Origin: Streptomyces seoulensis
GTDB taxonomy: Bacteria; Actinomycetota; Actinomycetes; Streptomycetales; Streptomycetaceae
DNA length: 64,000 bases
Assembly (NCBI GenBank): GCA_013364255.1
Contig: CP054936.1
Coordinates: 930,001-994,000, forward strand
Reading direction: 5' to 3'
Shown in pieces: positions 35,423-43,995 of this stretch. The notes under the pieces were generated by a model that was not told the DNA's origin, ran no database searches, and saw only the letters and a list, made by a program, of their open reading frames with translations. The position numbers and the translations under genes were made by a program. Every line of letters starts with the position of its first letter. Position 1 is the first letter of the stretch.

Positions 35423-37088
35423 CGGCTCCGTCGGCGTCCTGGTCGGCGTGGCACAGCAGGGCCGCCCACAGGTCCAGGCGGTCGCGCAGCCGGGACAGGT
35501 CGCGGCCGGTGAAGTGCTCGATGCGCTGGATCCGGTAGTGGACGGTGTTGACGTGCAGGTGCAGGGCCTCGGCGGTGCGGGCCCAGGAGCCGTCGTGGGC
35601 GAGGAAGATCCGCAGGGTGTCGAGCAGGGCGGCGGCGGAGGCGTTCGCCGGGTCGAGCAGCGGCCCGAGGACGGTGCGGCTGTAGGCGGTGCGGACCTCG
35701 GCCGGTACGCCGGTGAGCAGGGTGTCCAGGCTGGTCAGGGTGGTGACGTCGGTCAGGGCGGAGGCGGCCGCGCCGCTCGTGCGCGCGGCGGTCAGCGCGT
35801 AGCGGGCCTCGGCCAGGGCACCGGGCAGCCCGCTCGCGTCGGCGGCCGGTGCGGCGAGGCCGCCGTGCAGCAGGACGCCGGGGTCGGCGGCGGCCACCAG
35901 CGGCCAGGCCCGCGCCAGTTCGGCGGCCGCGTCCTCGGGCACGACCGCGAACGCGGTCCCGTCGGGCAGCCGTCCCACCGCGCTGAGCGGCGCGCCGGTG
36001 TGCGCGACGGCCTCCGCGAGCGCGCTCTGTGCCGCGGGCACGGACGGAGCCGCCGGACCGGGGGCCGGGCCCGACGCCGGGTCGGTCTCGCGTGCCCGCG
36101 GGCCCCGTGCCTCGGCGGGCCGGGTCGCGGCGCCGTCCGCCGCGTTCGCGCCCCGCACCGCCGCGTTCGCGCCCCGCGCCGTCGTGGTCGCCACGACCAC
36201 CCGGTAGGGCCCCTCGGCCGCCGGCCCGCAGGCCCGCAGCGCCGCGGCCGTGTCACCGGCCGCGGCGGCGGTCGTGGTCGTGGCCGTCGTCAGCAGCCGG
36301 CCCAGCGCGTCCGCGGTGCGCCGTCCGGCGACGCGGCGGCGGATCAGCGCCGTCTGGCAGCGGCCGAGGACGGCGGTGATCTCGTGCAGCAGCAGGGGCG
36401 GCGCGGCGGCCCCGTCCGGCAGGTGCAGCCACCAGCGCTCGTACGGTCCGGGCACCGCGTCGGCCTCCACCGGCGCCGTCGTGCCGCTGTCGCCGCCGGG
36501 CAGCGCGGCGGCCGCCTTCGCCGGCAGCGGGTCGGCGCCCGGGGTGGCGGCGACGGTGCGGCCGGTCGCGGTCACGACGTAGGCGGCGACGGCGTCCAGG
36601 TGCGCGAAGGCGGCGGCGAGGACGAGGGCCGGGTCGGCGTCCTGCGCGACCAGCCGGTTCAGCCGGCCGCGCACGTGCTCGGGCAGCGCCCGTCCGCGGC
36701 CCAGCTCTCCCCACTGGCGCAGGTACACGCTGTCGGTGATCGCGCGGAACATCACATGGGCGGGGACGCCCGCGACCGGCAGCCCGTGCCGTGCGCACGC
36801 CTCGACCAGGTCGGCGGGGACCGAGCCGTGGGTCTCCTCGCCGGCCAGCAGCGCGACGGCGCCGGCGTCCTTCAGCCCGGCGACGAATCGTTCCGCCTTG
36901 TCCCTGCCCTCGTCCGCGCTCCACCAGACGAGCCCGCTGAGCACGACTTCGTCGGGGCGGACGAAGCGGGCCGGGTCCTCCAGGTCGGTCACCGTGACGC
37001 CGCCGATCTCCCGGCGCAGCAGCGCGTCCTCGGCCCAGAGCAGGCGCAGGCCCAGGGACTCGTCCTGCAACAGGTGTTCGACGTGCAT
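35370..37088 (-). CDS. pucR: PucR-family transcriptional regulator
   Basis: ATG at 37086-37088 gives 572 residues. The N-terminal PucR sensory domain is present (MHVEHLLQDESLGLRLLWAEDALLRREIGGVTVTDLEDPARFVRPDEVVLSGLVWW). A long middle region holds an Ala/Gly/Pro-rich insert with a RGANAA repeat. The C-terminal HTH (ARTAEALHLHVNTVHYRIQRIEHFTGRDLSRLRDRLDLWAAL) is the PucR_2 motif. The family controls purine catabolism. It is divergent from the molybdenum hydroxylase genes and probably acts at the repeats between them. Confidence 0.92.
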   Translation of the reverse strand: MHVEHLLQDESLGLRLLWAEDALLRREIGGVTVTDLEDPARFVRPDEVVLSGLVWWSADEGRDKAERFVAGLKDAGAVALLAGEETHGSVPADLVEACARHGLPVAGVPAHVMFRAITDSVYLRQWGELGRGRALPEHVRGRLNRLVAQDADPALVLAAAFAHLDAVAAYVVTATGRTVAATPGADPLPAKAAAALPGGDSGTTAPVEADAVPGPYERWWLHLPDGAAAPPLLLHEITAVLGRCQTALIRRRVAGRRTADALGRLLTTATTTTAAAAGDTAAALRACGPAAEGPYRVVVATTTARGANAAVRGANAADGAATRPAEARGPRARETDPASGPAPGPAAPSVPAAQSALAEAVAHTGAPLSAVGRLPDGTAFAVVPEDAAAELARAWPLVAAADPGVLLHGGLAAPAADASGLPGALAEARYALTAARTSGAAASALTDVTTLTSLDTLLTGVPAEVRTAYSRTVLGPLLDPANASAAALLDTLRIFLAHDGSWARTAEALHLHVNTVHYRIQRIEHFTGRDLSRLRDRLDLWAALLCHADQDADGAATTARRARSSTSPARRP

Positions 37089-37144
37089 GTTCCGGCTCCT
37101 CGTGCGGGCGCCGGGCAGCGGGGGCTTGTCGCCCGGCATCTCAC

Positions 37145-37223
37145 ATTCACCAGGTGGATGCGAGTCATCGCATGGTAAATGCAAGAGCACACGAGCGGTA
37201 TGCCTCTTGGTTGATTCACCAGG
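37145..37223. promoter_or_regulatory. Direct repeats ATTCACCAGG between pucR and the hydroxylase genes
   Basis: ATTCACCAGG occurs at 37145-37154 and again at 37214-37223, 69 bp apart. The second copy is part of an imperfect dyad TTGG-ttgattc-ACCA. They are candidate PucR binding sites controlling both directions. Confidence 0.45.
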
Positions 37224-37301
37224 AGACGGGCCTGGAACACTTGGGTTTCCGTGCTGTGAACCAGTCGTCGCGACCCCCTCCGGCTTGCTTCACTTCCGGC
37301 C

Positions 37302-38123
37302 ATGGACCTCAACACGGTGGTGGAGATTCGCGACGCCCGGCGTCCCGCGCCCTGGCGGCCGGGCGACGCCTGGCTGGGCGGCGGCACCTATCTGTTCTCG
37401 GAGCCGCAGCCGCGTCTGCGCCGCCTGGTCGACCTCAGCCGCACCGGCTGGACGCCCGTACGACGGCAGCCGGACGGCTCGCTGGAGATCGCGGCCACCT
37501 GCACCATCGCCCAGCTGTCCCGGTTCGCGCAGGCGCTGCCCGCCGAGGCGGCGCCGCTGTTCGAGCAGTGCTGCCGGGCGTTCCTCGCCTCGTTCAAGAT
37601 CTGGAACATGGCGACCGTCGGCGGCAACCTCTGCAACGCCCTGCCGGCCGGACCGATGACCTCGCTGACCTCGGCGCTCGACGGAACCTGTCTGCTGATC
37701 GCGCAGGACGGCGCGCGCCGCCGGGTGAAGGTCGCCGACTTCGTGACCGGCGCGGGCCGCAAGGTCCTGGCCGAGGGCGAGCTGCTGCGCTCGGTCACCC
37801 TGCCCGCCCGCGCCCTCGGCTGCCGTACGGCCTTCCGGCAGGCGTCGCTCTACGGGCTGGGGCGCTCCGGGGTGCTGGTGATCGGAGCGCTGGACCCGGT
37901 GGACGGCTCCCTCGCGGTGACGGTGACCGCCGCGACGGTCCGGCCGGTGCGACTGTGGTTCCCGCTGCCGCCGACGGCCGGGGCGCTGCGGTCGGCGCTC
38001 GGCTCGGCCGTCGCCGACGGCGAGTGGTTCGACGACATCCACGGGCTGCCCGAGTGGCGGCGGCACATGACGTTCCGGTACGCGGAGGAGATCCGCCGGG
38101 AGCTGGGAGGGGAGACACGATGA
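37302..38123 (+). CDS. Molybdenum hydroxylase (xanthine dehydrogenase type), FAD-binding subunit
   Basis: This 273-residue protein has the CO-dehydrogenase/xanthine dehydrogenase medium-chain fold: AWLGGGTYLFSEPQPRLRRLVDLSRTG, CTIAQL, then the FAD-pyrophosphate loop ASFKIWNMATVGGNLCNALPAGPMTSLTSALDG. It passes electrons from the 2Fe-2S clusters to NAD+ or another acceptor. Its TGA overlaps the start of the next gene (ATGA), so the two are cotranslated. Purine oxidation is favoured because pucR is divergent. Substrate specificity is not proven by sequence. Confidence 0.92.
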   Translation: MDLNTVVEIRDARRPAPWRPGDAWLGGGTYLFSEPQPRLRRLVDLSRTGWTPVRRQPDGSLEIAATCTIAQLSRFAQALPAEAAPLFEQCCRAFLASFKIWNMATVGGNLCNALPAGPMTSLTSALDGTCLLIAQDGARRRVKVADFVTGAGRKVLAEGELLRSVTLPARALGCRTAFRQASLYGLGRSGVLVIGALDPVDGSLAVTVTAATVRPVRLWFPLPPTAGALRSALGSAVADGEWFDDIHGLPEWRRHMTFRYAEEIRRELGGETR

Positions 38124-40861
38124 AGATCGAGGTCAACGGCCGGCAGCACGAGGAGGACCCGCGTCCCGGCCAGTGCCTGCGCACGTATCTGCGCGAGCGC
38201 GGCTGGTTCGGCGTGAAGAAGGGCTGCGACGCGGGCGACTGCGGCGCGTGCACGGTCCACGTCGACGGCGAGCCGGTGCACAGCTGCCTGTACCCGGCCT
38301 TCCGCGCCGACGGCCGCACGGTCACCACCGTCGAGGGCCTGGCCTCGCCCGAGGGCGAACTGCACCCGGTGCAGCGGCGGTTCCTCGACGCACAGGGCTT
38401 CCAGTGCGGCTTCTGCACGGCCGGCTTCCTGATGACCACGGCCGCCCTGGACGAGGACAAACTCGCCGATCTGCCCCGGGCGTTCAAGGGAAACCTGTGC
38501 CGCTGCACCGGCTACCGGGCCATCGAGGACGCGGTGCGCGGGGTGAAGAACGTCGAGGCGCCGGCGCCCGGCGAGAGCGTCGGCCGCAGCCTGCCCGCCC
38601 CGGCCGGGCCGCAGGTCGTCACCGGCACCGCCCGCTACACCTTCGACGTGGAGGTGCCCGGCCTGCTGCACATGAAGCTGCTGCGCTCGCCGCACGCCCA
38701 CGCCCGCGTCGTCACCGTGGACACCTCCGCCGCGCTGCGCGTGCCCGGCGTGCACGCCGTGTTCACCCACCGGGACGCCCCCGAACGGCACTTCTCCACC
38801 GCCCGGCACGAGCACCCGGAGGAGGACCCGGACGACACCCGCGTGCTGGACGACACGGTGCGCTACATCGGCCAGCGCGTCGCCGCCGTCGTCGCCGACA
38901 GCGAGGCCGCCGCCGAGGAGGGCTGCCGGCGGATCGAGGTGACGTACGAGGTGCTGCCCGCGGTGCTCGACCCGGAGGAGGCGATGTGGCCGGGGGCGCC
39001 CGTCGTGCACGACAAGGACGCGGCCACCGCCCGGATCGCGCGGCCGCGGGCCAATGTGGTCGGCGAGGCGCACGGCGAGATCGGCGACGTGGCGGCCGGC
39101 TTCGCCGAGGCCGACCTGGTCTACGAGGAGACCTTCCGCACCCAGCGGGCGCAGCACGCCAGCCTGGAGACGCACGGCGCTCTCGCCTGGTTCGACGAGG
39201 ACGACCGGCTGACCGTGCGCACCAGCTCCCAGACGCCGTTCCTCACCCGCCGCGCGCTGTGCGCCCTGTACGACCTGCCCGAGGAGCGGGTGCGGGTGGT
39301 CGCGGGCCGGGTCGGCGGCGGCTTCGGCGGCAAGCAGGAGATGCTGGTCGAGGACGTCGTGGCGCTGGCGGTGCTGCGGCTGCGCCGCCCGGTGAAGCTG
39401 GAGTACACCCGCGCCGAGCAGTTCTACGGGGCCACCACCCGCCACCCCTTCACCGTTCACGTCAAGGCGGGCGCCCGCCGCGACGGCACGCTGACCGCGC
39501 TCCAGCTGCGGGTGGTCGCCAACACGGGGGCGTACGGCAACCACGGGCCGGCGGTGATGTTCCACAGCGTCGGCGAGTCCATGGCCGTCTACCGCGCCCG
39601 GCACAAGAAGGTCGACGCCTACTCGGTGTACACGCACACCGTCCCGGCGGGCGCCTTCCGCGGCTACGGCCTCGGCCAGGTGATGTTCGCCGTCGAGTCC
39701 GCCTTCGACGAACTGGCCCGCCGACTCGGCCTCGATCCACTGGAGTTCAAGGCCCGCAACGTCATCGGCCCCGACGAGCCGATGGCCACTCCCGGCGGCC
39801 ACGAGGAGGATCTCCACATCGCGAGCTACGGCCTCGACCAGTGCGTGGGGATCGTCCGCCGGGCGCAGGCGCAGACCGACGCCGGCCAGCCGGCCCCGGA
39901 AGGCTGGCTGGTGGGCGAGGGAGCCGCCCTCGCGATGATCGCGACCGGCCCGCCCGGCGGCCACCTCGCCGACGCGAGGGCCACCCTGCTGGGCGACGGC
40001 ACCTTCGATCTGGCGGTCGGCACCGCCGAGTTCGGCAACGGCACCACCACCGTCCACCAGCAGATCGCGGCCGGCGAACTCGCCACCACCGTCGAGCGGA
40101 TCGCCGTCCGCCAGTCGGACACCGACGTCGTACGCCACGACACCGGCGCCTTCGCCTCCACCGGCACCGTCGTCGCGGGCAAGGCCACCCTGCGCGCCGC
40201 CCGCGCCCTCGCGGACATGCTCCTCGACTTCGCCGCCGCGCACCTGCGCGTGCCGCGCGACCAGTGCGCGCTCGCGGAAGAGGCCGTGCTGCACCCGGGC
40301 GGCCGGCTGACGCTCAAGGAACTGCACCAGACCGCCCGCGCGGTCGGCGTGGAGTTCGCCGCCGACGGGCACTTCGGCGGCACCCCGCGCTCGGTCGCCT
40401 TCAACGCCCAGTGGTTCAAGGTGGCCGTCGATCCCGGCAGCGGCGAGATCCGCGTCCTGCGCAGCGTGCACGCCGCCGACGCGGGCAAGGTGATGAACCC
40501 GATGCAGTGCCGCGGCCAGGTCGAGGGCGGGGTGGCCCAGGCGCTCGGCGCGACCCTCTTCGAGAACGTCCGCATCGACGGCACCGGCGCGGTGGAGACG
40601 GCCGCCTTCCGCCGCTACCGGCTGCCCCAGTACGCCGACGTCCCGCGCACCGAGGTGCACTTCATGGAGACGGCGGACGCGATCGGCCCGCTGGGCGCCA
40701 AGTCGATGAGCGAGAGCCCGTTCAACCCGGTCGCGCCCGCCTTCGCCAACGCCCTGCGGGACGCGACCGGCATCCGCTTCACCGAACTCCCGCTCACCCG
40801 CGACCGGGTGTGGCTGGCGCTCAGCGAGGCGGGCGTGGCCGGGGCGGACGGACGGCCGTAG
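38120..40861 (+). CDS. Molybdenum hydroxylase: fused 2Fe-2S and molybdopterin subunit
   Basis: This 913-residue protein is a natural fusion. Residues 1-75 form a plant-type 2Fe-2S domain (C36, C41, C44, C56 in KGCDAGDCGACTVHVDGEPVHSC). An all-helical second 2Fe-2S domain follows (CGFCTAGF, CRCTGYRAI), then the molybdopterin catalytic region: GRVGGGFGGKQEMLVED, GAFRGYGLGQVMFAVES and GAKSMSESPFNPVAPAFANAL, whose Glu is in the position of the catalytic base. It hydroxylates a heterocycle such as hypoxanthine or xanthine. The FAD subunit is encoded just upstream. No XdhC-type maturation gene is seen in the window. Confidence 0.93.
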   Translation: MKIEVNGRQHEEDPRPGQCLRTYLRERGWFGVKKGCDAGDCGACTVHVDGEPVHSCLYPAFRADGRTVTTVEGLASPEGELHPVQRRFLDAQGFQCGFCTAGFLMTTAALDEDKLADLPRAFKGNLCRCTGYRAIEDAVRGVKNVEAPAPGESVGRSLPAPAGPQVVTGTARYTFDVEVPGLLHMKLLRSPHAHARVVTVDTSAALRVPGVHAVFTHRDAPERHFSTARHEHPEEDPDDTRVLDDTVRYIGQRVAAVVADSEAAAEEGCRRIEVTYEVLPAVLDPEEAMWPGAPVVHDKDAATARIARPRANVVGEAHGEIGDVAAGFAEADLVYEETFRTQRAQHASLETHGALAWFDEDDRLTVRTSSQTPFLTRRALCALYDLPEERVRVVAGRVGGGFGGKQEMLVEDVVALAVLRLRRPVKLEYTRAEQFYGATTRHPFTVHVKAGARRDGTLTALQLRVVANTGAYGNHGPAVMFHSVGESMAVYRARHKKVDAYSVYTHTVPAGAFRGYGLGQVMFAVESAFDELARRLGLDPLEFKARNVIGPDEPMATPGGHEEDLHIASYGLDQCVGIVRRAQAQTDAGQPAPEGWLVGEGAALAMIATGPPGGHLADARATLLGDGTFDLAVGTAEFGNGTTTVHQQIAAGELATTVERIAVRQSDTDVVRHDTGAFASTGTVVAGKATLRAARALADMLLDFAAAHLRVPRDQCALAEEAVLHPGGRLTLKELHQTARAVGVEFAADGHFGGTPRSVAFNAQWFKVAVDPGSGEIRVLRSVHAADAGKVMNPMQCRGQVEGGVAQALGATLFENVRIDGTGAVETAAFRRYRLPQYADVPRTEVHFMETADAIGPLGAKSMSESPFNPVAPAFANALRDATGIRFTELPLTRDRVWLALSEAGVAGADGRP

Positions 40862-40898
40862 GGCGGCGTGCCGGCCGCCCCACGACCGGCCACGGTCC

Positions 40899-43800
40899 TC
40901 AGGAGCGGCAAAAGCGCAGCGTCACCAGCTCGAACGGGCGCAGCCGTACGGTGATCCGCTCGCCGTCGTGCTCGGGGGCGGCGGCCTCGGCGAGCGGCCG
41001 TTCCAGCAGGTCCGTCGCCGTGACCCCGGCGTGGGCGAAGCCGGCCGTCAGGGTGGCCCGGGCCCGGCCGCCGTGCGCCTCGTGGAAGCGGACCACCACG
41101 TCGCCGCTGCCGTCGTCGGCGAGCTTGACCGCCGTGACGACCACCGCCGGGTCGTCCACCGTCACCAGCGGGGCGACCTCGCCGGCCCCGGTCAGGCGCC
41201 GCTCGGGCACGTTGATCCGCCAGCCCTCGCGGACCGCGTCGCCGATGTCCGCGCCGGGCGCCAGGGCGTGCCGGAAGCGGTGGACGCCCTGGTCGGTCTC
41301 CGGGTCGGGGAAGCGCGGGGCGCGCAGCAGCGACACCCGGACCGTGGTGGTGGTGCCCCGGTCGCCGTCGGCCCGGACGGTACGGGTCACATCGTGGCCG
41401 TACGTCGAGTCGTTGACGATCGCGACGCCCCAGCCGGGTTCGGCCACGTGCACGAAGCGGTGGTTGCACGCCTCGAACTTGGCCGCCTCCCAGGAGGTGT
41501 TGGTGTGGGTGGGGCGGTGGAAGTGCCCGAACTGGGTCTCGGAGGCGTACCGTTCGGCGTGCACGTCCAGCGGGAAGGCGAGTTTGAGGAACTTCTCCGT
41601 CTCGTGCCAGTCGACCTCCGTGTCCAGCACCAGCCGCCGTTCCCCGGCCGCCAGCGACAGCACCTGGGTGACGCGGGAGGCGCCGAAGGACCGTACGATC
41701 CGCACCGAGGCGCCGTCCTCACCCGCGGTGACCTCGTCGGCGTCGGTCAGGTCGGTGACCGTGTTGCGGTAGAACTCGTCCACGTCCCAGGCGTCCCACA
41801 TGTTCGGGAAGTCGGGGTGCAGTTGGAGCAGGTTCGCGGCGCGGCCCGGGGCGACGGTCTCCCGGTCGGCCTCCAGGTCGTAGGCGGAGACGACGAGCCC
41901 GCGGGCGTCGACCGCGATCCGCAGCAGGCCGTTGTCCAGAACGTGCCCGCCGCCCTCGCGGGGCGTCAGCCGGGTGCCGCCCGGGGCGGCCGGGGCGGCC
42001 GCGCCGCCCGCCGGGACGCCGGCGCGGGGGTGCGGGGCCGCGTTGAAGACCAGTTCCGTCGTGCCCTCGCCGGCCAGCGCGCGCTGCGCGGCCTCGGTGA
42101 TCGCGTCCAGTTCGGCGGTGATCCGGTCGTAGGTGGCGCGGGCCTCGCGGTGCACCCAGGCGATGGACGAGCCGGGCAGGATGTCGTGGAACTGGTGCAG
42201 CAGCACCGTCTTCCAGATCCGGTCCAACTCCTCCTGGGGGTAGGGGAATCCGGTGCGGACGGCGGCGGTCGCCGCCCACAGCTCGGCCTCGCGCAGCAGG
42301 TGCTCGCTGCGCCGGTTGCCCTGCTTGGTCCTCGCCTGGCTGGTGAGGGTGGCGCGGTGCAGTTCGAGGTACAGCTCGCCGACCCAGACGGGCGGTTCGG
42401 GGTACTCGGCCTCGGCCTTGTCGAAGAAGGCGGCCGGGGTCTCCCACTCCACGCGCGCCGAGCCCTCCAGGTCGCGCAGCCGGGCCGCCTTGGCGACCAT
42501 CTCGCGGGTGGTGCCGCCGCCCCCGTCGCCCCAGCCGGTGGGCGCCAGGGAGTGCCGGGCGACGCCCTTGTCCTTGAAGTTGCGGGCCGCGTGGGCGATC
42601 TCGCCGCCCTTCATGGAGCAGTTGTAGGTGTCCACGGGCGGGAAGTGGGTGAAGATCCGGGTGCCGTCGATGCCCTCCCACAGAAAGGTGTGGTGCGGGA
42701 ACCGGTTCGTCTGCGACCAGGAGATCTTCTGCGTCAGCAGCCGGGTGGAGCCGGCCGCCTTGATGATCTGCGGGAGTCCGGCGGCGAAGCCGAAGGTGTC
42801 GGGCAGCCACGCCTCGTCGTTCTCGATGCCGAACTCGTCGAGGAAGAACCGCTTGCCGTGCACGAACTGCCGGGCCATCGCCTCCGAGCCGGGCATGTTG
42901 GTGTCGGACTCCACCCACATGCCGCCGGCCGGCACGAACCGCCCGTCCGCGACCGCCTTCTTCACCTTCGCCCATACCTCGGGCCGGTGCTCCTTGATCC
43001 AGGCCCACTGCTGCGCCTGGGACATGGCGAAGACGAAGTCGGGCTCGTCCTCCAGCAGGGCGGTCATGTTGGAGGTGGTGCGGGCCACCTTGCGGACGGT
43101 CTCGCGCAGCGGCCACAGCCAGGCGGAGTCGATGTGCGCGTGCCCGACGGCGCTGATCCGGTGCGCGGAGGGCACCGCGGGCGCGGCGAGGACGTCGGTG
43201 AGCCGCGCGCGGGCGCGTGCGGCGGTGCCGTTCACGTCCTGGAGGTCGACGGCGTCCAGGGCGCGGTCCACGGCGCGCAGGATCTCGTGGCGGCGCGGGG
43301 AGTCCACCGGCAGCTCGGCCATCAGCTCCCCGAGGACCTCCAGGTCGATGACGAGCTGCCACACGGTCTCGTCGAAGACGGCGAGGTCCATGCGGGTGAG
43401 CGTGTACTGCGGGTCGCTGCCCGCGGTCTCCTTGTCGCCGAGCCGGGTGGGCAGGAAGGGGTGGTAGTCGAGGATGACCGGGTTGGAGGCGGCCTCGACG
43501 TGCAGGCGCACCTGTTCGCCGCCCGCGACCGGCGCGCCGATCCGCACCCACTGGTTGCGCGGGTTGAGGCCCTTCACGGGGGTGCCGTCGGGCCGGTAGA
43601 CCAGGCCCTCGCACTGGAAGCCGGGCATGTTCTCGTCGAAGCCGAGGTCGAGCAGGGCCTCCACCGTCTTCCCGGCCCACGCCTCGGGAACGGTCCCGGT
43701 GACCCGGAACCAGCTGGTGCCCCACGGAGCACCCCAGCGGGCGCCCACCTCGATCGGCGCGGGCTCGGCGGCCAGGCCCTCGGCGACCGGCACCGGCTCG

Positions 43801-43919
43801 CCGGGCGCGTGCCACACGGCCACGTCCAGCGGGACGGACTCGGGGTACACGGCGGGGCGGACGCGCTCGTCCAGGACGCGCTTGAGGCGGGCTTCGACCA
43901 GGCTGCGGTCGTCATGCAT
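40899..43919 (-). CDS. Alpha-mannosidase, GH38
   Basis: This 1006-residue protein has the GH38 architecture: a long N-terminal beta-domain, then the zinc/catalytic barrel with SAVGHAHIDSAWLWPLRETVRKVARTTSNM (HxHxD) and EAWLPDTFGFAAGLPQIIKAAGSTRLLTQKISWS (nucleophile Asp in LPDTFG). A three-helix bundle and C-terminal beta-sandwich follow. There is no signal peptide, so it acts in the cytoplasm. It removes alpha-linked mannose; with the GH85 and GH5 enzymes upstream in the operon the likely substrate is imported high-mannose N-glycan. It follows the GH85 gene by 76 bp and converges with the hydroxylase gene. Confidence 0.95.
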   Translation of the reverse strand: MHDDRSLVEARLKRVLDERVRPAVYPESVPLDVAVWHAPGEPVPVAEGLAAEPAPIEVGARWGAPWGTSWFRVTGTVPEAWAGKTVEALLDLGFDENMPGFQCEGLVYRPDGTPVKGLNPRNQWVRIGAPVAGGEQVRLHVEAASNPVILDYHPFLPTRLGDKETAGSDPQYTLTRMDLAVFDETVWQLVIDLEVLGELMAELPVDSPRRHEILRAVDRALDAVDLQDVNGTAARARARLTDVLAAPAVPSAHRISAVGHAHIDSAWLWPLRETVRKVARTTSNMTALLEDEPDFVFAMSQAQQWAWIKEHRPEVWAKVKKAVADGRFVPAGGMWVESDTNMPGSEAMARQFVHGKRFFLDEFGIENDEAWLPDTFGFAAGLPQIIKAAGSTRLLTQKISWSQTNRFPHHTFLWEGIDGTRIFTHFPPVDTYNCSMKGGEIAHAARNFKDKGVARHSLAPTGWGDGGGGTTREMVAKAARLRDLEGSARVEWETPAAFFDKAEAEYPEPPVWVGELYLELHRATLTSQARTKQGNRRSEHLLREAELWAATAAVRTGFPYPQEELDRIWKTVLLHQFHDILPGSSIAWVHREARATYDRITAELDAITEAAQRALAGEGTTELVFNAAPHPRAGVPAGGAAAPAAPGGTRLTPREGGGHVLDNGLLRIAVDARGLVVSAYDLEADRETVAPGRAANLLQLHPDFPNMWDAWDVDEFYRNTVTDLTDADEVTAGEDGASVRIVRSFGASRVTQVLSLAAGERRLVLDTEVDWHETEKFLKLAFPLDVHAERYASETQFGHFHRPTHTNTSWEAAKFEACNHRFVHVAEPGWGVAIVNDSTYGHDVTRTVRADGDRGTTTTVRVSLLRAPRFPDPETDQGVHRFRHALAPGADIGDAVREGWRINVPERRLTGAGEVAPLVTVDDPAVVVTAVKLADDGSGDVVVRFHEAHGGRARATLTAGFAHAGVTATDLLERPLAEAAAPEHDGERITVRLRPFELVTLRFCRS

Positions 43920-43995
43920 GCGGGATGCTCCGTAGGTCGTACGTCAGCGGGCGGATCGGCGGGTGGTTACCGGGGTGCGGGGCACCGGGTGGGGG

